NCBI RefSeq assembly: GCF_000221045.1 | Contig: NC_015856.1 | Span: 1,335,317-1,399,316 of the forward strand | Length of the DNA: 64,000 nt | Direction: 5' to 3' | Origin: Collimonas fungivorans Ter331 | GTDB taxonomy: Bacteria > Pseudomonadota > Gammaproteobacteria > Burkholderiales > Burkholderiaceae_D | Shown here: positions 20,022-29,230 of the stretch, in pieces | Layout: each line of letters starts with the position of its first letter | Position numbering within the stretch: position 1 is the first letter of the stretch | Translations under genes and position numbers: made by a program | The notes under the pieces: generated by a model | What the model was told of the DNA's origin: nothing | Seen by the model: only the letters and a program-made list of their open reading frames with translations | Database searches by the model: none

Positions 20022-21611
20022 ATGCTGATTATCCCGGTAGACCGTAAGCCAGACTGGAAGCGCCCGCCGCTGGTCACTATCCTGCTGGTGCTGGTCAACC
20101 TGCTGATTTATTTCGGCATCCAGTGGCACGAGCGCAGCCAGATGGAGCCTGCGGCGCACTATTACCTGGTCGAGTCGCGCCTGCCGGAATTCGAATTTCC
20201 CGCTTATGCACGTTACCTGGAAAGCGATAACAAGCCCGAGGCCGCTGCCGCCATGCGCAAGGGGCTGGAGCGTTGGCGGCGGCTGCGGGCTCGGGCTGAC
20301 CTGGCTGCGGCGCGCGACGGCAAGACCGCGTCGCTGGAAAACTACGAGGCGCTGATCGAGAGCTGGTATGTGCTGGACGCCGACCTGCGTTTTTCGGCCT
20401 TGATGCAGCAAGCGAAACCGGCTGTGCTGGGCACCGTCGGCGCCGACGACCTGGCCGAATGGAAGGAGCAGCGAGAGCATTACGTGCTGACCCGCAAGCG
20501 CAGTTTCACCGAACGCTATGCATTGATCCCGGCGCAGGCCTTCGAGCGCCCGGTGACCTTGCTGACGCATATGTTCCTGCACGCCAGCGTCGAGCACGTG
20601 CTGGGCAACATGGTGTTCCTGGCGATGGTCGGTTACGCGGTCGAGATATTGCTGGGCGGCGGCTGGTACCTGCTGTTTTACCTGTTGTCGGGTTTGCTGT
20701 CGGCCGCGTTTTATCTTGTGTTCCGCGGCGACAGCATGATCCTGTCGCTGGGCGCTTCTGGCGCCATTTCCGGCGTCATGGGGATGTACACCGTGCTGTA
20801 CGGTTTGCGCAAGATACGATTCTTTTACTGGTTCCTGTTTTACTTCGATTTCTTCAAGGCACCGGCATTGATCATGCTGCCGATCTGGGTCGGCAAGGAA
20901 GTCTTCGACCTCTGGTTCGGCGCGCCGTCGAACACCAATTACTACGCCCATATCGGCGGCTTGCTGGGCGGCGCCTTGCTGGCGCTGGCCTATCGCTTGC
21001 TGGCGCGGCGCAAGCTGGAGCAGGCGCACGCCACCTATGTTGCTCCCGCCGACGATGACAAGCAGCTGCGCAGCCTGCAGCAGAGCGCCTATTCGGCCTT
21101 GAGCCGGCTCGACTTCGAACGCGCCCGCCGTGATTTCAGCAGCCTGGTGAACCGGACCCTGGCGCAGCAACAGGCGCCGCAACCGGACTGGCTGCTGCAA
21201 TTGTTCAATCTGTCGAAACAGGCGCCGGCCGCGCCGATTTTCCACAAGACCGCCGAGATGCTGCTGCGTTTGCCGAAGGGCAGCCTGGCCGAGGACAAGA
21301 TCCACCAGGTCTACCTGGATTATGTGGCGAGAGCCGAACCGCGCCCGCAACTGAGCAGCGAGCAATCGCTGGCGGCTGCCAAGCGCTTTGCCTTGAACGG
21401 CCAGCCGCAGACCGCGGCGGCTATCCTGCAGATATTGATGGTGACCGCGCGCCAGCACCAGCAGCTGCCGCAGCTGGTGCAGTTCGTGGCGCGGGGATTC
21501 ATGGCGGCCGGCATGCACGACAAGGCGCAGCATTACCAGAAACTGCTGCAGCAGCAGTTTCCGCTGAGCGAGGAAAGCCGGCTGGCGACCAGCCCGGGCA
21601 ATCGATACTGA
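20022..21611 (+). CDS. Rhomboid-family intramembrane serine protease with long C-terminal helical extension
   Basis: A 529-aa inner-membrane protein predicted to cleave transmembrane substrates. One membrane helix (about 17-34) is followed by a roughly 140-residue soluble insertion and then the rhomboid core. Asn196 lies in HASVEHVLGN, Ser246 in LGASGAISG (GxSG) and the catalytic partner His309 in YYAHIGGLLGG, so the active site is complete. From about residue 325 the protein is soluble, helical and TPR-like in feel (QQSAYSALSRLDFERARRDF), probably for substrate or partner binding. Its stop codon abuts the stop of the converging membrane protein gene. Confidence 0.9.
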   Translation: MLIIPVDRKPDWKRPPLVTILLVLVNLLIYFGIQWHERSQMEPAAHYYLVESRLPEFEFPAYARYLESDNKPEAAAAMRKGLERWRRLRARADLAAARDGKTASLENYEALIESWYVLDADLRFSALMQQAKPAVLGTVGADDLAEWKEQREHYVLTRKRSFTERYALIPAQAFERPVTLLTHMFLHASVEHVLGNMVFLAMVGYAVEILLGGGWYLLFYLLSGLLSAAFYLVFRGDSMILSLGASGAISGVMGMYTVLYGLRKIRFFYWFLFYFDFFKAPALIMLPIWVGKEVFDLWFGAPSNTNYYAHIGGLLGGALLALAYRLLARRKLEQAHATYVAPADDDKQLRSLQQSAYSALSRLDFERARRDFSSLVNRTLAQQQAPQPDWLLQLFNLSKQAPAAPIFHKTAEMLLRLPKGSLAEDKIHQVYLDYVARAEPRPQLSSEQSLAAAKRFALNGQPQTAAAILQILMVTARQHQQLPQLVQFVARGFMAAGMHDKAQHYQKLLQQQFPLSEESRLATSPGNRY

Positions 21612-22958
21612 TCAGGTTTGCGGCGCGCCCTGGGCCAGACGTTCAATCACGTTCTTGTAGCGCTGCGCTTCGTCCGCCGCCGGGTTGCTCGGCCATTGCG
21701 CGATCACGTGGTTGAACAGCGACAGGGCGCGGGCATCCTGGCGCAAGTGGTCGGACAGCAGCTTGCCGGCCAGCACCAGCACTGCCGGCACATCTTTATG
21801 GCGTGCCGCGCGCTTGTGGAAGCCGGACACGATTTCCAGCGCAATCTGGTATTCGCGCACTGAAGCGGCTGCCGCGGCAATTTCCAATACATGGTCGGGA
21901 TTGTCGATCTTGAATTCAGGATCGAGCTGGCGCGCCTGGCGCCAGGCGTCGCCGATGCGGCCCGGCTTGCCCGAGCGGGCCAGTGTAAACAGATGGCGCG
22001 GCGCATATTCCAGCTGCTTGCCCTTGTCGCCCTTGAGCATCAGCAGTTTGGCGTAATGGCTCGACAATTGCGCGTTGAACTGGTCGTAGCGCAGTTCTTC
22101 CCACACCATTTCGATGGCCAGGTTGATGTCGCCGTCGCGAATCAGCGCGCCGATCTGCTGCGCCAGGATTTCGTCGTCGCTCAGGGGGCGGTTCTGGCGG
22201 CTGCTGGCCAGCGCGTTGAATTCAAAATTGCGATCAGGCGCATAACCTATCTCCTGATGGTACTGGTACATCGTATAACCCATCAGGTTGAAGCCGACCA
22301 GCGTGAAATAGGCGCAAACGAAGATGGCCAGGCCGATCAGCATGGTGATCGGCAATTTCCCGAGGAACAGCTCAATGGTGATCGGCGCGCACTGGCTGAG
22401 GATGAAGCCGAATACCCACAGCGCCAGGTAGGGCCAGCCGCAGGCTTTGATCATCTTGAACACGTTGAAGGGATTGATGGCGTCGGTAAAGCTGTGGGTA
22501 TGTCCCAGCACCATGATGCTGGCCGGCAGCATCAGGTTGGCCAGGGCGCTTCCCAGCAGCCCGAGGAAGGAATGGAGGTCGGCCATGATGGCGACAAAGA
22601 TGCCTTGCACCAGCATCACGAAGTACAGCTTGTAGGGCGACATCTTGTGCATGTCGTCGGGCTCGTCGAAATCGGCGTAGCGCAAATTGCCGAGCGAGGT
22701 CTGCTCCAGGATCCGGAATGCCTGGCGCATCAGGTCGATCGACAGGCCCAGGCCGACCAGCACCGCGACAATCAGGATGACCGGCGAAAAGCCGTCGTCG
22801 CCGCTCCTGCCCAGCAGCCACAGGCCGCAGCCGAGCAGGGCGTATAAGGCAGGGCGCCAGACCAGCTGTTGCTGCAGCGGATACAGGAAAAAAAGGGGCA
22901 AGCGCTGCCAGAACGGCGTAATGTTGTTGTAAGGATTGTGGCTAAGACTGTCTTGCAT
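21612..22958 (-). CDS. Membrane protein with C-terminal TPR-like region, unknown function
   Basis: A 448-aa protein. The N-terminal half (about residues 15-235) has about six hydrophobic segments (LFFLYPLQQQLVW, YALLGCGLWLLG, VILIVAVLVGLGL, LYFVMLVQGIFVAIMADL, WPYLALWVFGFIL, MLIGLAIFVCAYFTLVGFNLMG). The C-terminal half is helical with repeat-like pairs (SHYAKLLMLKGDKGKQLEY, YQIALEIVSGFHKRAARH), suggesting TPR-type protein contacts. I do not recognise the family. It converges on the rhomboid gene with zero spacing between the two stop codons, so the transcripts share 3' sequence. The ATG at 22958 has no strong ribosome-binding site. Confidence 0.8.
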   Translation of the reverse strand: MQDSLSHNPYNNITPFWQRLPLFFLYPLQQQLVWRPALYALLGCGLWLLGRSGDDGFSPVILIVAVLVGLGLSIDLMRQAFRILEQTSLGNLRYADFDEPDDMHKMSPYKLYFVMLVQGIFVAIMADLHSFLGLLGSALANLMLPASIMVLGHTHSFTDAINPFNVFKMIKACGWPYLALWVFGFILSQCAPITIELFLGKLPITMLIGLAIFVCAYFTLVGFNLMGYTMYQYHQEIGYAPDRNFEFNALASSRQNRPLSDDEILAQQIGALIRDGDINLAIEMVWEELRYDQFNAQLSSHYAKLLMLKGDKGKQLEYAPRHLFTLARSGKPGRIGDAWRQARQLDPEFKIDNPDHVLEIAAAAASVREYQIALEIVSGFHKRAARHKDVPAVLVLAGKLLSDHLRQDARALSLFNHVIAQWPSNPAADEAQRYKNVIERLAQGAPQT

Positions 22959-23211
22959 GCGAGTTCCCCGGAATGGCGCGTAGAGCTGCCTTAGAGCGGC
23001 ATTGGCTGTTTTCTAGTTACATTTTGTTACGCCAGAAAATGAATGTTAGCATGTGAATCGAAACTTAAATTGCATTAAAGACATATTTATTTATGGCGCT
23101 GCTGTTGTAAAAATGACTGATGGATTGTTGCGATGCGTCAGAGGGTCCTGCGTTTGGAGTAGAATCATCAAATAGCAGCAAATGTTAAAAATTTTTACAT
23201 TAGAAGTGGTT

Positions 23212-23439
23212 ATGGAATTTAATAAAGAACTCGATGCACGCGGTCTGCACTGCCCACTGCCGATTTTGAAAACCAAGAAGGCGTTGGCGGACATGCTGAG
23301 CGGCGAAGTGCTGCGTGTATTGGCGACTGACTCTGGTTCGGTGCGCGATTTCCAGGCGTTTGCGAAGCAGACCGGCAATGATTTGCTGGAGCAGAGCGAA
23401 GAAAACAGAGAGTTCATTTTCTTCATGAAGCGCAAGTAA
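23212..23439 (+). CDS. TusA-family sulfur-carrier protein
   Basis: A 75-aa cytoplasmic protein with the TusA/SirA signature LDARGLHCPLPILKTKKAL, including the active cysteine that carries persulfide sulfur for tRNA thiolation or cofactor synthesis. The second half (VLRVLATDSGSVRDFQAFAKQTGNDLLE) is the usual alpha/beta sandwich. The ATG at 23212 is chosen to match family N-termini; a longer frame begins at 23182. No other tus genes are nearby, so whether it acts in 2-thiouridine synthesis or another sulfur relay is open. Confidence 0.9.
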   Translation: MEFNKELDARGLHCPLPILKTKKALADMLSGEVLRVLATDSGSVRDFQAFAKQTGNDLLEQSEENREFIFFMKRK

Positions 23440-23753
23440 GAAACCAGCCGCCGTCTTGCTGTAAATCTTTATCCCCCATGCGCAACCAGCGTCCTGCCGG
23501 TTACGCCATCCCTCGGTTTTCCTTGATTTTTGCCAGCCTTGTCCAAGGCTGGCCCGTCATATTTTCAACGCTTTAGCCACGCTTGGCCTGCCTTGCTCCA
23601 CAAGGGGCTGGCGCAATTAGTCGGTTTGCTCTAAGATTTAATAGAACGATCGTGCTAAATTTCAGCGTCGGATCGAATTCTCTCTTATAATTCCCAGTTA
23701 AGATTTACGTTAACGTCAATTCAGATTTTTTATTTTCAATAAAAGGCATAACG
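23440..23753. other. 314-base intergenic region before etfBA
   Basis: It holds a perfect 9-bp hairpin (GCCAGCCTT with complement, 23532-23553, loop of 4) that may end the TusA transcript, though no U-tract follows. Further on is a TATAAT at 23686-23691 that could be the -10 of etfB, with a poor TTCAGC -35 at a 19-base spacing. I see no open frame with coding character and no riboswitch-like fold. Confidence 0.5.
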
Positions 23754-24506
23754 ATGAAAGTATTAGTACCAGTCAAGCGTGTCGTCGACTACAACGTCAA
23801 GGTGCGGGTCAAGTCGGACGGCAGCGGTGTAGATATTGCCAACGTCAAGATGTCGATGAATCCGTTTGACGAAATCGCGGTGGAAGAAGCCACGCGCCTG
23901 AAAGAAGGCGGCAAGGTCACTGAAGTGATCGCCATCTCCTGCGGCGTGACGCAATGCCAGGAAACCCTGCGCACGGCAATGGCGATCGGCGCCGACCGCG
24001 GCATCCTGGTCGATACTGCCGATACCGACCTGCAGCCGCTGGCGGTGGCGAAATTGCTGAAGGCGGTGGCTGACAAAGAACAGCCGCAGCTGATCATCCT
24101 CGGCAAACAGGCGATCGACGACGACTGCAACCAGACTGGCCAGATGCTGGCTGCGCTGCTGGGCTGGCCGCAAGCAACTTTTGCTTCCAAGGTCGTGCTG
24201 GAAGACGGCAAGGTCACGGTCACGCGCGAAGTCGACGGCGGCCTGGAAACCATTGCCCTGACGCTGCCGGCCATCATCACTACCGATTTGCGCCTGAACG
24301 AGCCGCGTTACGTAACGCTGCCGAACATCATGAAAGCCAAGAAGAAAACGCTGGACGTGTTCAAGCCGGCCGACCTGGGCGTGGACGTCGCACCGCGCCT
24401 GAAGACATTGAAGGTAGTGGAGCCAGCCAAGCGCAGCGCCGGCATCAAGGTGCCTGACGTGGCGACCCTGGTCGCCAAGCTGAAGAATGAAGCCAAGGTC
24501 CTGTAA
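23754..24506 (+). CDS. etfB: Electron transfer flavoprotein beta subunit
   Basis: The 250-aa small subunit of the ETF heterodimer, which binds AMP and helps shuttle electrons from acyl-CoA dehydrogenases to ETF:quinone oxidoreductase. It starts [20 protein letters not shown] and contains the ETF beta signature ([36 protein letters not shown], about residues 160-196). It is followed by etfA after 119 bases and by an acyl-CoA dehydrogenase, so the product very likely works with that enzyme. The full length is the usual one and the assignment is secure. Confidence 0.97.
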   Translation: MKVLVPVKRVVDYNVKVRVKSDGSGVDIANVKMSMNPFDEIAVEEATRLKEGGKVTEVIAISCGVTQCQETLRTAMAIGADRGILVDTADTDLQPLAVAKLLKAVADKEQPQLIILGKQAIDDDCNQTGQMLAALLGWPQATFASKVVLEDGKVTVTREVDGGLETIALTLPAIITTDLRLNEPRYVTLPNIMKAKKKTLDVFKPADLGVDVAPRLKTLKVVEPAKRSAGIKVPDVATLVAKLKNEAKVL

Positions 24507-24625
24507 ACGGTTGCAGAACCGGATCGCAGAACCGGCGCATTTCCAAACCACTATTCAAGAACCAAGCGTAACGCCGCAGCATCGCCAACACGGTGCAGGC
24601 GAGCGCACATAAATCAGGAGCCCAC

Positions 24626-25555
24626 ATGACAGCCCTAGTCATCGCTGAACACGATAATGCCTCATTAAAAGGCAGTACTCTCAATACCGTCACCGCCGCC
24701 AGCCAATGCGGCGGCGAAGTCCATGTGCTGGTCGCAGGCAGCAGCTGCGGCGCGGCCGCGCAAGCCGCAGCCCAGCTGGCTGGCGTCAGCAAGGTACTGG
24801 TGGCGGACGCCGCCTATTTCGCCGATGGTCTGGCCGAGAACGTCGCCGAGCAGGTGCTGGCACTGGCTGCTGCCTACAGTCATATCCTGGCGCCGGCTAC
24901 TGCCTACGGTAAAAACATCCTGCCGCGTGTCGCCGCCAAGCTGGACGTCGGCCAGATTTCCGAAATCACCAAGGTCGACAGCCCGGACACTTTCGAGCGC
25001 CCGATCTACGCCGGCAACGCCATTGCCACCGTGCAGTCGAGCGACGCCACCAAGGTCATCACTGTCCGTACCACCGGCTTTGATGCTGCCGCCGGCGGCG
25101 GTTCTGCTGCTGTCGAAAACATCGCGGCCGCTGCCGATTTCGGCAAATCCGCATTCGTCTCGCGCGAACTGGCGAAATCGGATCGCCCTGAACTGACGGC
25201 AGCCAAGATCATCGTCTCCGGCGGCCGCGGCATGGGTTCCGCTGAAAACTTCAAGATCCTGGAGCCGCTGGCCGACAAGCTCAACGCTGCCATGGGCGCT
25301 TCGCGCGCCGCGGTCGATGCCGGTTTTGTGCCTAACGACTGGCAGGTCGGACAAACCGGCAAGATCGTGGCGCCGCAGCTGTATATCGCGGTCGGCATTT
25401 CCGGCGCGATCCAGCATCTGGCCGGGATGAAAGACTCCAAGGTGATCGTCGCCATCAACAAGGACGAAGAAGCGCCGATTTTCTCGGTGGCGGACTACGG
25501 CATTGTCGGCGACCTGTTCGAGATCGTGCCGCAACTGGTGGCTGAACTGGGCTAA
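24626..25555 (+). CDS. etfA: Electron transfer flavoprotein alpha subunit
   Basis: The 309-aa FAD-binding subunit of ETF. The N-terminal domain starts [20 protein letters not shown]. The C-terminal FAD domain carries the signature [29 protein letters not shown] (about residues 251-279), preceded by [17 protein letters not shown] precedes the ATG at 24626. It forms an operon with etfB, and the acyl-CoA dehydrogenase follows 145 bases on, past a hairpin. Confidence 0.97.
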   Translation: MTALVIAEHDNASLKGSTLNTVTAASQCGGEVHVLVAGSSCGAAAQAAAQLAGVSKVLVADAAYFADGLAENVAEQVLALAAAYSHILAPATAYGKNILPRVAAKLDVGQISEITKVDSPDTFERPIYAGNAIATVQSSDATKVITVRTTGFDAAAGGGSAAVENIAAAADFGKSAFVSRELAKSDRPELTAAKIIVSGGRGMGSAENFKILEPLADKLNAAMGASRAAVDAGFVPNDWQVGQTGKIVAPQLYIAVGISGAIQHLAGMKDSKVIVAINKDEEAPIFSVADYGIVGDLFEIVPQLVAELG

Positions 25556-25585
25556 GTCAGCTACGGCCGACGGGCGTTTTGCATG

Positions 25586-25612
25586 ACGTCGAAAAACAGG
25601 ATTTTTCGACGT
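25586..25612. repeat. 11-bp perfect hairpin between etfA and acyl-CoA dehydrogenase
   Basis: ACGTCGAAAAA pairs exactly with TTTTTCGACGT around a five-base loop. It lies 30 bases past etfA and 89 before the next start codon. The T-run is inside the stem rather than after it, so it is not a canonical terminator; it may tune relative expression or stabilise the etf mRNA. Confidence 0.55.
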
Positions 25613-25700
25613 TCTGCTAAAAATCGAAAGTATACGGGTGGTATTGCAGGCGCCGGTTTTGCCAGGCCCGGTGGTGCCGCCCAATTTTTTGGAGTCACTC

Positions 25701-27491
25701 ATGAGTTATGTCGCCCCCTTGAAAGACATGCTGTTCGTTCTTAACGAACTGGCTGGTCTGGAGCAGGTCAGCACGCTGCCTGGTTGCGAAGACGCGACGC
25801 CGGAAACCGTGGAAGCGGTGTTGCAGGAAAACGCCAAGTTCTGCAGCGAAGTCGTGGCGCCCTTGAACCGTAGCGGCGACCAGGAGCCCAGCTATTGGCA
25901 TGATGGCGAAGTCACTACCAGCAAAGGTTTCAAAGAAGCGTTCAAGGCGTTTGCCGAAGCCGGCTGGCAAGGCGTGCAGCATCCGGTGGAATTCGGCGGC
26001 CAGGGTTTGCCCAAGCTGGTGGCGACGCCGTGCATCGAAATGCTGAATGCGGCCAACCTGTCTTTCGCCCTGTGCCCTTTGCTGAGCGACGGCGCGATCG
26101 AAGCCTTGCTGACTGCGGGCAGCGACGAGCAGAAACGCATCTACCTGGAAAACCTGGTGTCCGGCAAATGGACCGGCACCATGAACCTGACCGAGCCACA
26201 GGCCGGTTCCGACCTGGCGCTGGTGCGCACCCGCGCGGTGCCGCAGGGCGACGGCACTTACAAGATTTCCGGCACCAAGATTTTCATCACCTACGGCGAA
26301 CACGATATGGCTGAGAATATCGTGCACCTGGTGCTGGCGCGCACGCCGAGCGCGCCGGAAGGGGTGAAGGGCATTTCGCTGTTCATTGTGCCGAAATTCA
26401 TGGTCAATGCGGACGGCACGCCGGGCGCCCGCAACGATGTCCATTGCGTTTCGCTGGAACACAAGCTGGGCATCAAGGCTAGCCCGACCGCGGTGTTGCA
26501 GTTCGGCGACCACGGCGGCGCTGTCGGCACCCTGGTGGGCGAAGAGAACCGCGGCCTCGAATACATGTTCATCATGATGAACGCGGCACGCTTCGCGGTT
26601 GGCTTGCAAGGCATCAGCGTGGCCGAGCGCGCTTACCAGAAGGCGCTGGCCTACGCCAAGGACCGCGTGCAATCGCGCGACCTGGCCGGTTCTGCCGGCG
26701 CCGTGACCATCATCCACCAGCCGGACGTGCGCCGCATGCTGATGAGCATGCGCTCGCAGACCGAGGCGGCGCGTGCGCTGGCTTATGTCACGGCGGCTGC
26801 CCACGACGCCGCCCATCATCACGCCGACGACGCGACCCGCAAGGCCAACCAGGCGTTCTATGAATTCATGGTGCCTGTCGTCAAGGGCTGGTCGACCGAG
26901 ATCTCAATCGACGTCGCCTCGACCGGGGTGCAGATCCACGGCGGCATGGGTTTCATCGAAGAAACTGGGGCCGCCCAGTTCTACCGCGATGCGCGCATCC
27001 TGACGATTTACGAAGGCACCACGGCGATCCAGGCCAACGACCTGGTCGGCCGCAAGACCGCGCGCGACGGCGGCGCGGTGGCCAAGGCCATCATCGCCCA
27101 GGTGCGCGCCACGCAGGCTGAGCTGGCGAACAGCGGTGCGCCTGACCTGGTCGCCATCGGCAAGCAGCTGGCCAGCGGCGCCGACGCGCTGGAGCAGGTA
27201 GTCGCTTATGTGGTCGGCAACCTGAAAAGCGACATCAAGGGCGTGTTTGCCGGCAGCGTGCCGTACCTGAAGCTGGCCGGCATCGTGCTGGGCGGCTGGC
27301 AGCTGGGACGGGCGGCGCTGGTGGCGACGCAAAAACTGCAGTCGGCAGCGGGCGACAGCAATTTCTACCAGGCCAAGATCGGCACGGCGCGTTTCTTTGC
27401 CGAACATATCCTGTCCCAGGCTGACGCTTATCGCATTTCGATCGTCGAAGGCAGCAGCGGCGTGATGGCGCTGACGGAAGACCAGTTCTGA
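25701..27491 (+). CDS. Acyl-CoA dehydrogenase with C-terminal extension
   Basis: A 596-aa FAD enzyme that introduces the alpha-beta double bond into an acyl-CoA thioester. It is the long form (about 600 aa against 380-400 for the short form), with an extra C-terminal domain from about residue 470. Visible motifs are the flavin loop MNLTEPQAGSDLALVRTRA, GTKIFITYGEHD, the acyl-CoA dehydrogenase signature VQIHGGMGFIEETGAAQFYRD and YEGTTAIQANDLVGRK. The family includes 3-methylmercaptopropionyl-CoA dehydrogenase (DmdC) as well as fatty acyl enzymes; the substrate cannot be read from the sequence. TTGGAG precedes the ATG. Its position after etfBA makes ETF the obvious electron acceptor. Confidence 0.93.
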   Translation: MSYVAPLKDMLFVLNELAGLEQVSTLPGCEDATPETVEAVLQENAKFCSEVVAPLNRSGDQEPSYWHDGEVTTSKGFKEAFKAFAEAGWQGVQHPVEFGGQGLPKLVATPCIEMLNAANLSFALCPLLSDGAIEALLTAGSDEQKRIYLENLVSGKWTGTMNLTEPQAGSDLALVRTRAVPQGDGTYKISGTKIFITYGEHDMAENIVHLVLARTPSAPEGVKGISLFIVPKFMVNADGTPGARNDVHCVSLEHKLGIKASPTAVLQFGDHGGAVGTLVGEENRGLEYMFIMMNAARFAVGLQGISVAERAYQKALAYAKDRVQSRDLAGSAGAVTIIHQPDVRRMLMSMRSQTEAARALAYVTAAAHDAAHHHADDATRKANQAFYEFMVPVVKGWSTEISIDVASTGVQIHGGMGFIEETGAAQFYRDARILTIYEGTTAIQANDLVGRKTARDGGAVAKAIIAQVRATQAELANSGAPDLVAIGKQLASGADALEQVVAYVVGNLKSDIKGVFAGSVPYLKLAGIVLGGWQLGRAALVATQKLQSAAGDSNFYQAKIGTARFFAEHILSQADAYRISIVEGSSGVMALTEDQF

Positions 27492-27510
27492 TTTTTCCTG
27501 GCGTAACGTA

Positions 27511-27539
27511 AAAAAAGCAGCCAAGCGGCTGCTTTTTTT
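27511..27539 (+). terminator. Intrinsic terminator after acyl-CoA dehydrogenase
   Basis: AAAAAAGCAGCC pairs with GGCTGCTTTTTTT around a four-base AAGC loop, 20 bases past the stop. The A- and T-rich flanks allow it to work on both strands, so it can also end the converging TM2 gene. Confidence 0.92.
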
Positions 27540-27559
27540 ATTGATGCAAGGGCGCCGGC

Positions 27560-27979
27560 TCAGCCGTAGGCGCCGCCGGTGAACAACAGGTCGAAAGTGC
27601 GGGCAATCGCGCCGATCAGGGCAATTGCGCCACATCCCAGGGTCAGCACCACCAGCAGCACCACAAACCAGCTGGAGTCCGATTTGCGGCCGGAATCGGG
27701 GTTGTATTGCGCATCCCATTTTTCGTCCGGCGTCAGTCCTATGACCAGCGATTCGATGCAGGCAACCAGGCCCGAGACGATCAGCGGTCCGAACAGGAAG
27801 GCTGTCTGCTGGGTTTGCCCCAAAAACAGATACGCCAGCAGGGAAATTGGCAAAGTGGCAAGATGCAACCAACCCCAGATGTCTTTGATTCCCTTCAGGT
27901 AGAAGCGATGCAAGCCGATGCTGCCGAATACGGTAGCCACGAAAGTGGCGAGAGTCTTGTTCTTGTGGGGTTGGGTCAT
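27560..27979 (-). CDS. TM2-domain membrane protein
   Basis: A 139-aa inner-membrane protein. The N-terminal TM2 motif (KTLATFVATVFGSIGLHRFYLKGIKDIWGWLH) gives two helices, followed by a third and fourth span (AFLFGPLIVSGLVACIESLVIG and FVVLLVVLTLGCGAIALIGAI). A charged loop between them (LTPDEKWDAQYNPDSGRKSD) probably faces the cytoplasm. TM2 proteins have no settled function in bacteria. The ATG at 27979 begins just before the conserved motif, but neither it nor the upstream alternatives have a strong ribosome-binding site, so the start is uncertain. Confidence 0.8.
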   Translation of the reverse strand: MTQPHKNKTLATFVATVFGSIGLHRFYLKGIKDIWGWLHLATLPISLLAYLFLGQTQQTAFLFGPLIVSGLVACIESLVIGLTPDEKWDAQYNPDSGRKSDSSWFVVLLVVLTLGCGAIALIGAIARTFDLLFTGGAYG

Positions 27980-28319
27980 GTGCGGGATGGATGGGGCTGG
28001 AGCAAAAAAAGAAGGCAATCCTTGCATCAAGTGGGAATATTGCTAATATACTGGCTTGGCTATCGCCACTGATGTTTCCGAAGCGCACCATGCGTGCCGG
28101 AAAGCAGATTGAGGGCGTAGTGTACAGCCTGCTTCAATAGAATGTCACTTTGATAGTCAGGCCCGCTCGCGGCATAGAGCCGCAGAGCGTTTTAGAGCCC
28201 TGCAAATACCTGTTTGACGTAGTGAAACCACACCCATGGCCTGCTTTGGTTGCGGGAGCGGCTCACTTTGCGTTATAATTTGCGGCTTTTTCCGTGTTCG
28301 AACACTTTTTGGAAACATT
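27980..28319. other. 340-base intergenic region upstream of rpsP
   Basis: Divergent region between the TM2 gene and rpsP. Apart from the rpsP promoter (annotated separately) I see no coding frame with codon structure, no terminator and no strong fold. Confidence 0.5.
28250..28279 (+). promoter_or_regulatory. sigma70-type promoter of the rpsP operon
   Basis: TTGCGG (28250-28255) and a perfect TATAAT (28274-28279) are 18 bases apart, 41 bases before the rpsP start codon. It would drive rpsP-rimM-trmD and probably rplS. Confidence 0.7.
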
Positions 28320-28571
28320 ATGGTCGTTATTCGTTTATCCCGTGGTGGCGCAAAGAAGCGTCCTTTTTACAACATCGTAGCTACTGATTCGCGCAATCGC
28401 CGTGACGGTCGCTTCATCGAGCGCATCGGCTTTTACAATCCGGTAGCTTCCGGTGCAGAAGAGACTTTCCGCATTGCTCAGGACCGCCTGACGCATTGGC
28501 AAGGTGTTGGCGCGCAATTGTCGCCGACCGTTGCACGTCTGGTTGCCGACGCTGCCAAAAAAGCTGCTTAA
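28320..28571 (+). CDS. rpsP: 30S ribosomal protein S16
   Basis: An 83-aa small-subunit ribosomal protein needed for 30S assembly. It starts [30 protein letters not shown], the invariant S16 N-terminus, and has the normal length. It is the first gene of the conserved rpsP-rimM-trmD-rplS cluster and lies 17 bases before rimM. Confidence 0.98.
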   Translation: MVVIRLSRGGAKKRPFYNIVATDSRNRRDGRFIERIGFYNPVASGAEETFRIAQDRLTHWQGVGAQLSPTVARLVADAAKKAA

Positions 28572-28588
28572 TTAAGTAGCTTGAACCG

Positions 28589-29170
28589 TTGAGCGCGTCA
28601 GTAAACTTGTCGGCCACAGCACCAGCTGGAACTGCAATACCTTCAGATTTGGTGGTGGTCGGTTACATTACTGGCGCCTACGGTATTAATGGCTGGGTCC
28701 GGATCAAACCGTATTCAGCGGATGCTGATGCGCTGTTGCACGCCAAGACATGGTGGCTGAACCGGCAGAATGCGCCGGAATTGCACGATGTCGAAATGAT
28801 GCAGGCGAAAAACCACAGTGGCGACATTGTGGCGCGCCTGATGGGTGTGGCAGGGCGTGACGCAGCCGAAGCCATGAAGGGCAGTGTGGTGCATATTCCA
28901 CGCAGCCATTTCCCGGCGCTTGCCGACGATGAATTCTATTGGGTCGATCTGATCGGCATGATGGTTGAGAATCTGCAAGGCGAGCAACTGGGCGTGGTGG
29001 CTGATCTGATGGACAACGGCGCGCATCCGATTCTTCGAATCACGGTGCCGGCAGCCGCGGATCAGGACAAGGCCGCACCAGAATTATTGGTCCCGTTTGT
29101 CGAGCAGTTCGTCAAGACGGTGGATCAGGCAGCAAAGAAAATCACGGTTGACTGGGGACTGGATTATTAA
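28589..29170 (+). CDS. rimM: Ribosome maturation factor RimM
   Basis: A 193-aa factor that binds S19 and assists 16S rRNA processing and 30S head assembly. The N-terminal RimM domain ([22 protein letters not shown], about residues 22-43) and the C-terminal PRC barrel ([23 protein letters not shown]) are both present. The start appears to be TTG at 28589, 17 bases after rpsP, with a short N-terminal extension. A second TTG at 28607 is possible. Confidence 0.96.
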   Translation: MSASVNLSATAPAGTAIPSDLVVVGYITGAYGINGWVRIKPYSADADALLHAKTWWLNRQNAPELHDVEMMQAKNHSGDIVARLMGVAGRDAAEAMKGSVVHIPRSHFPALADDEFYWVDLIGMMVENLQGEQLGVVADLMDNGAHPILRITVPAAADQDKAAPELLVPFVEQFVKTVDQAAKKITVDWGLDY

Positions 29171-29230
29171 GTCCACCCAGCCGGCCAAGGCGGCAAACAA
29201 GATCGCAAGCGAAACAAGAAGGTGAGCGGT

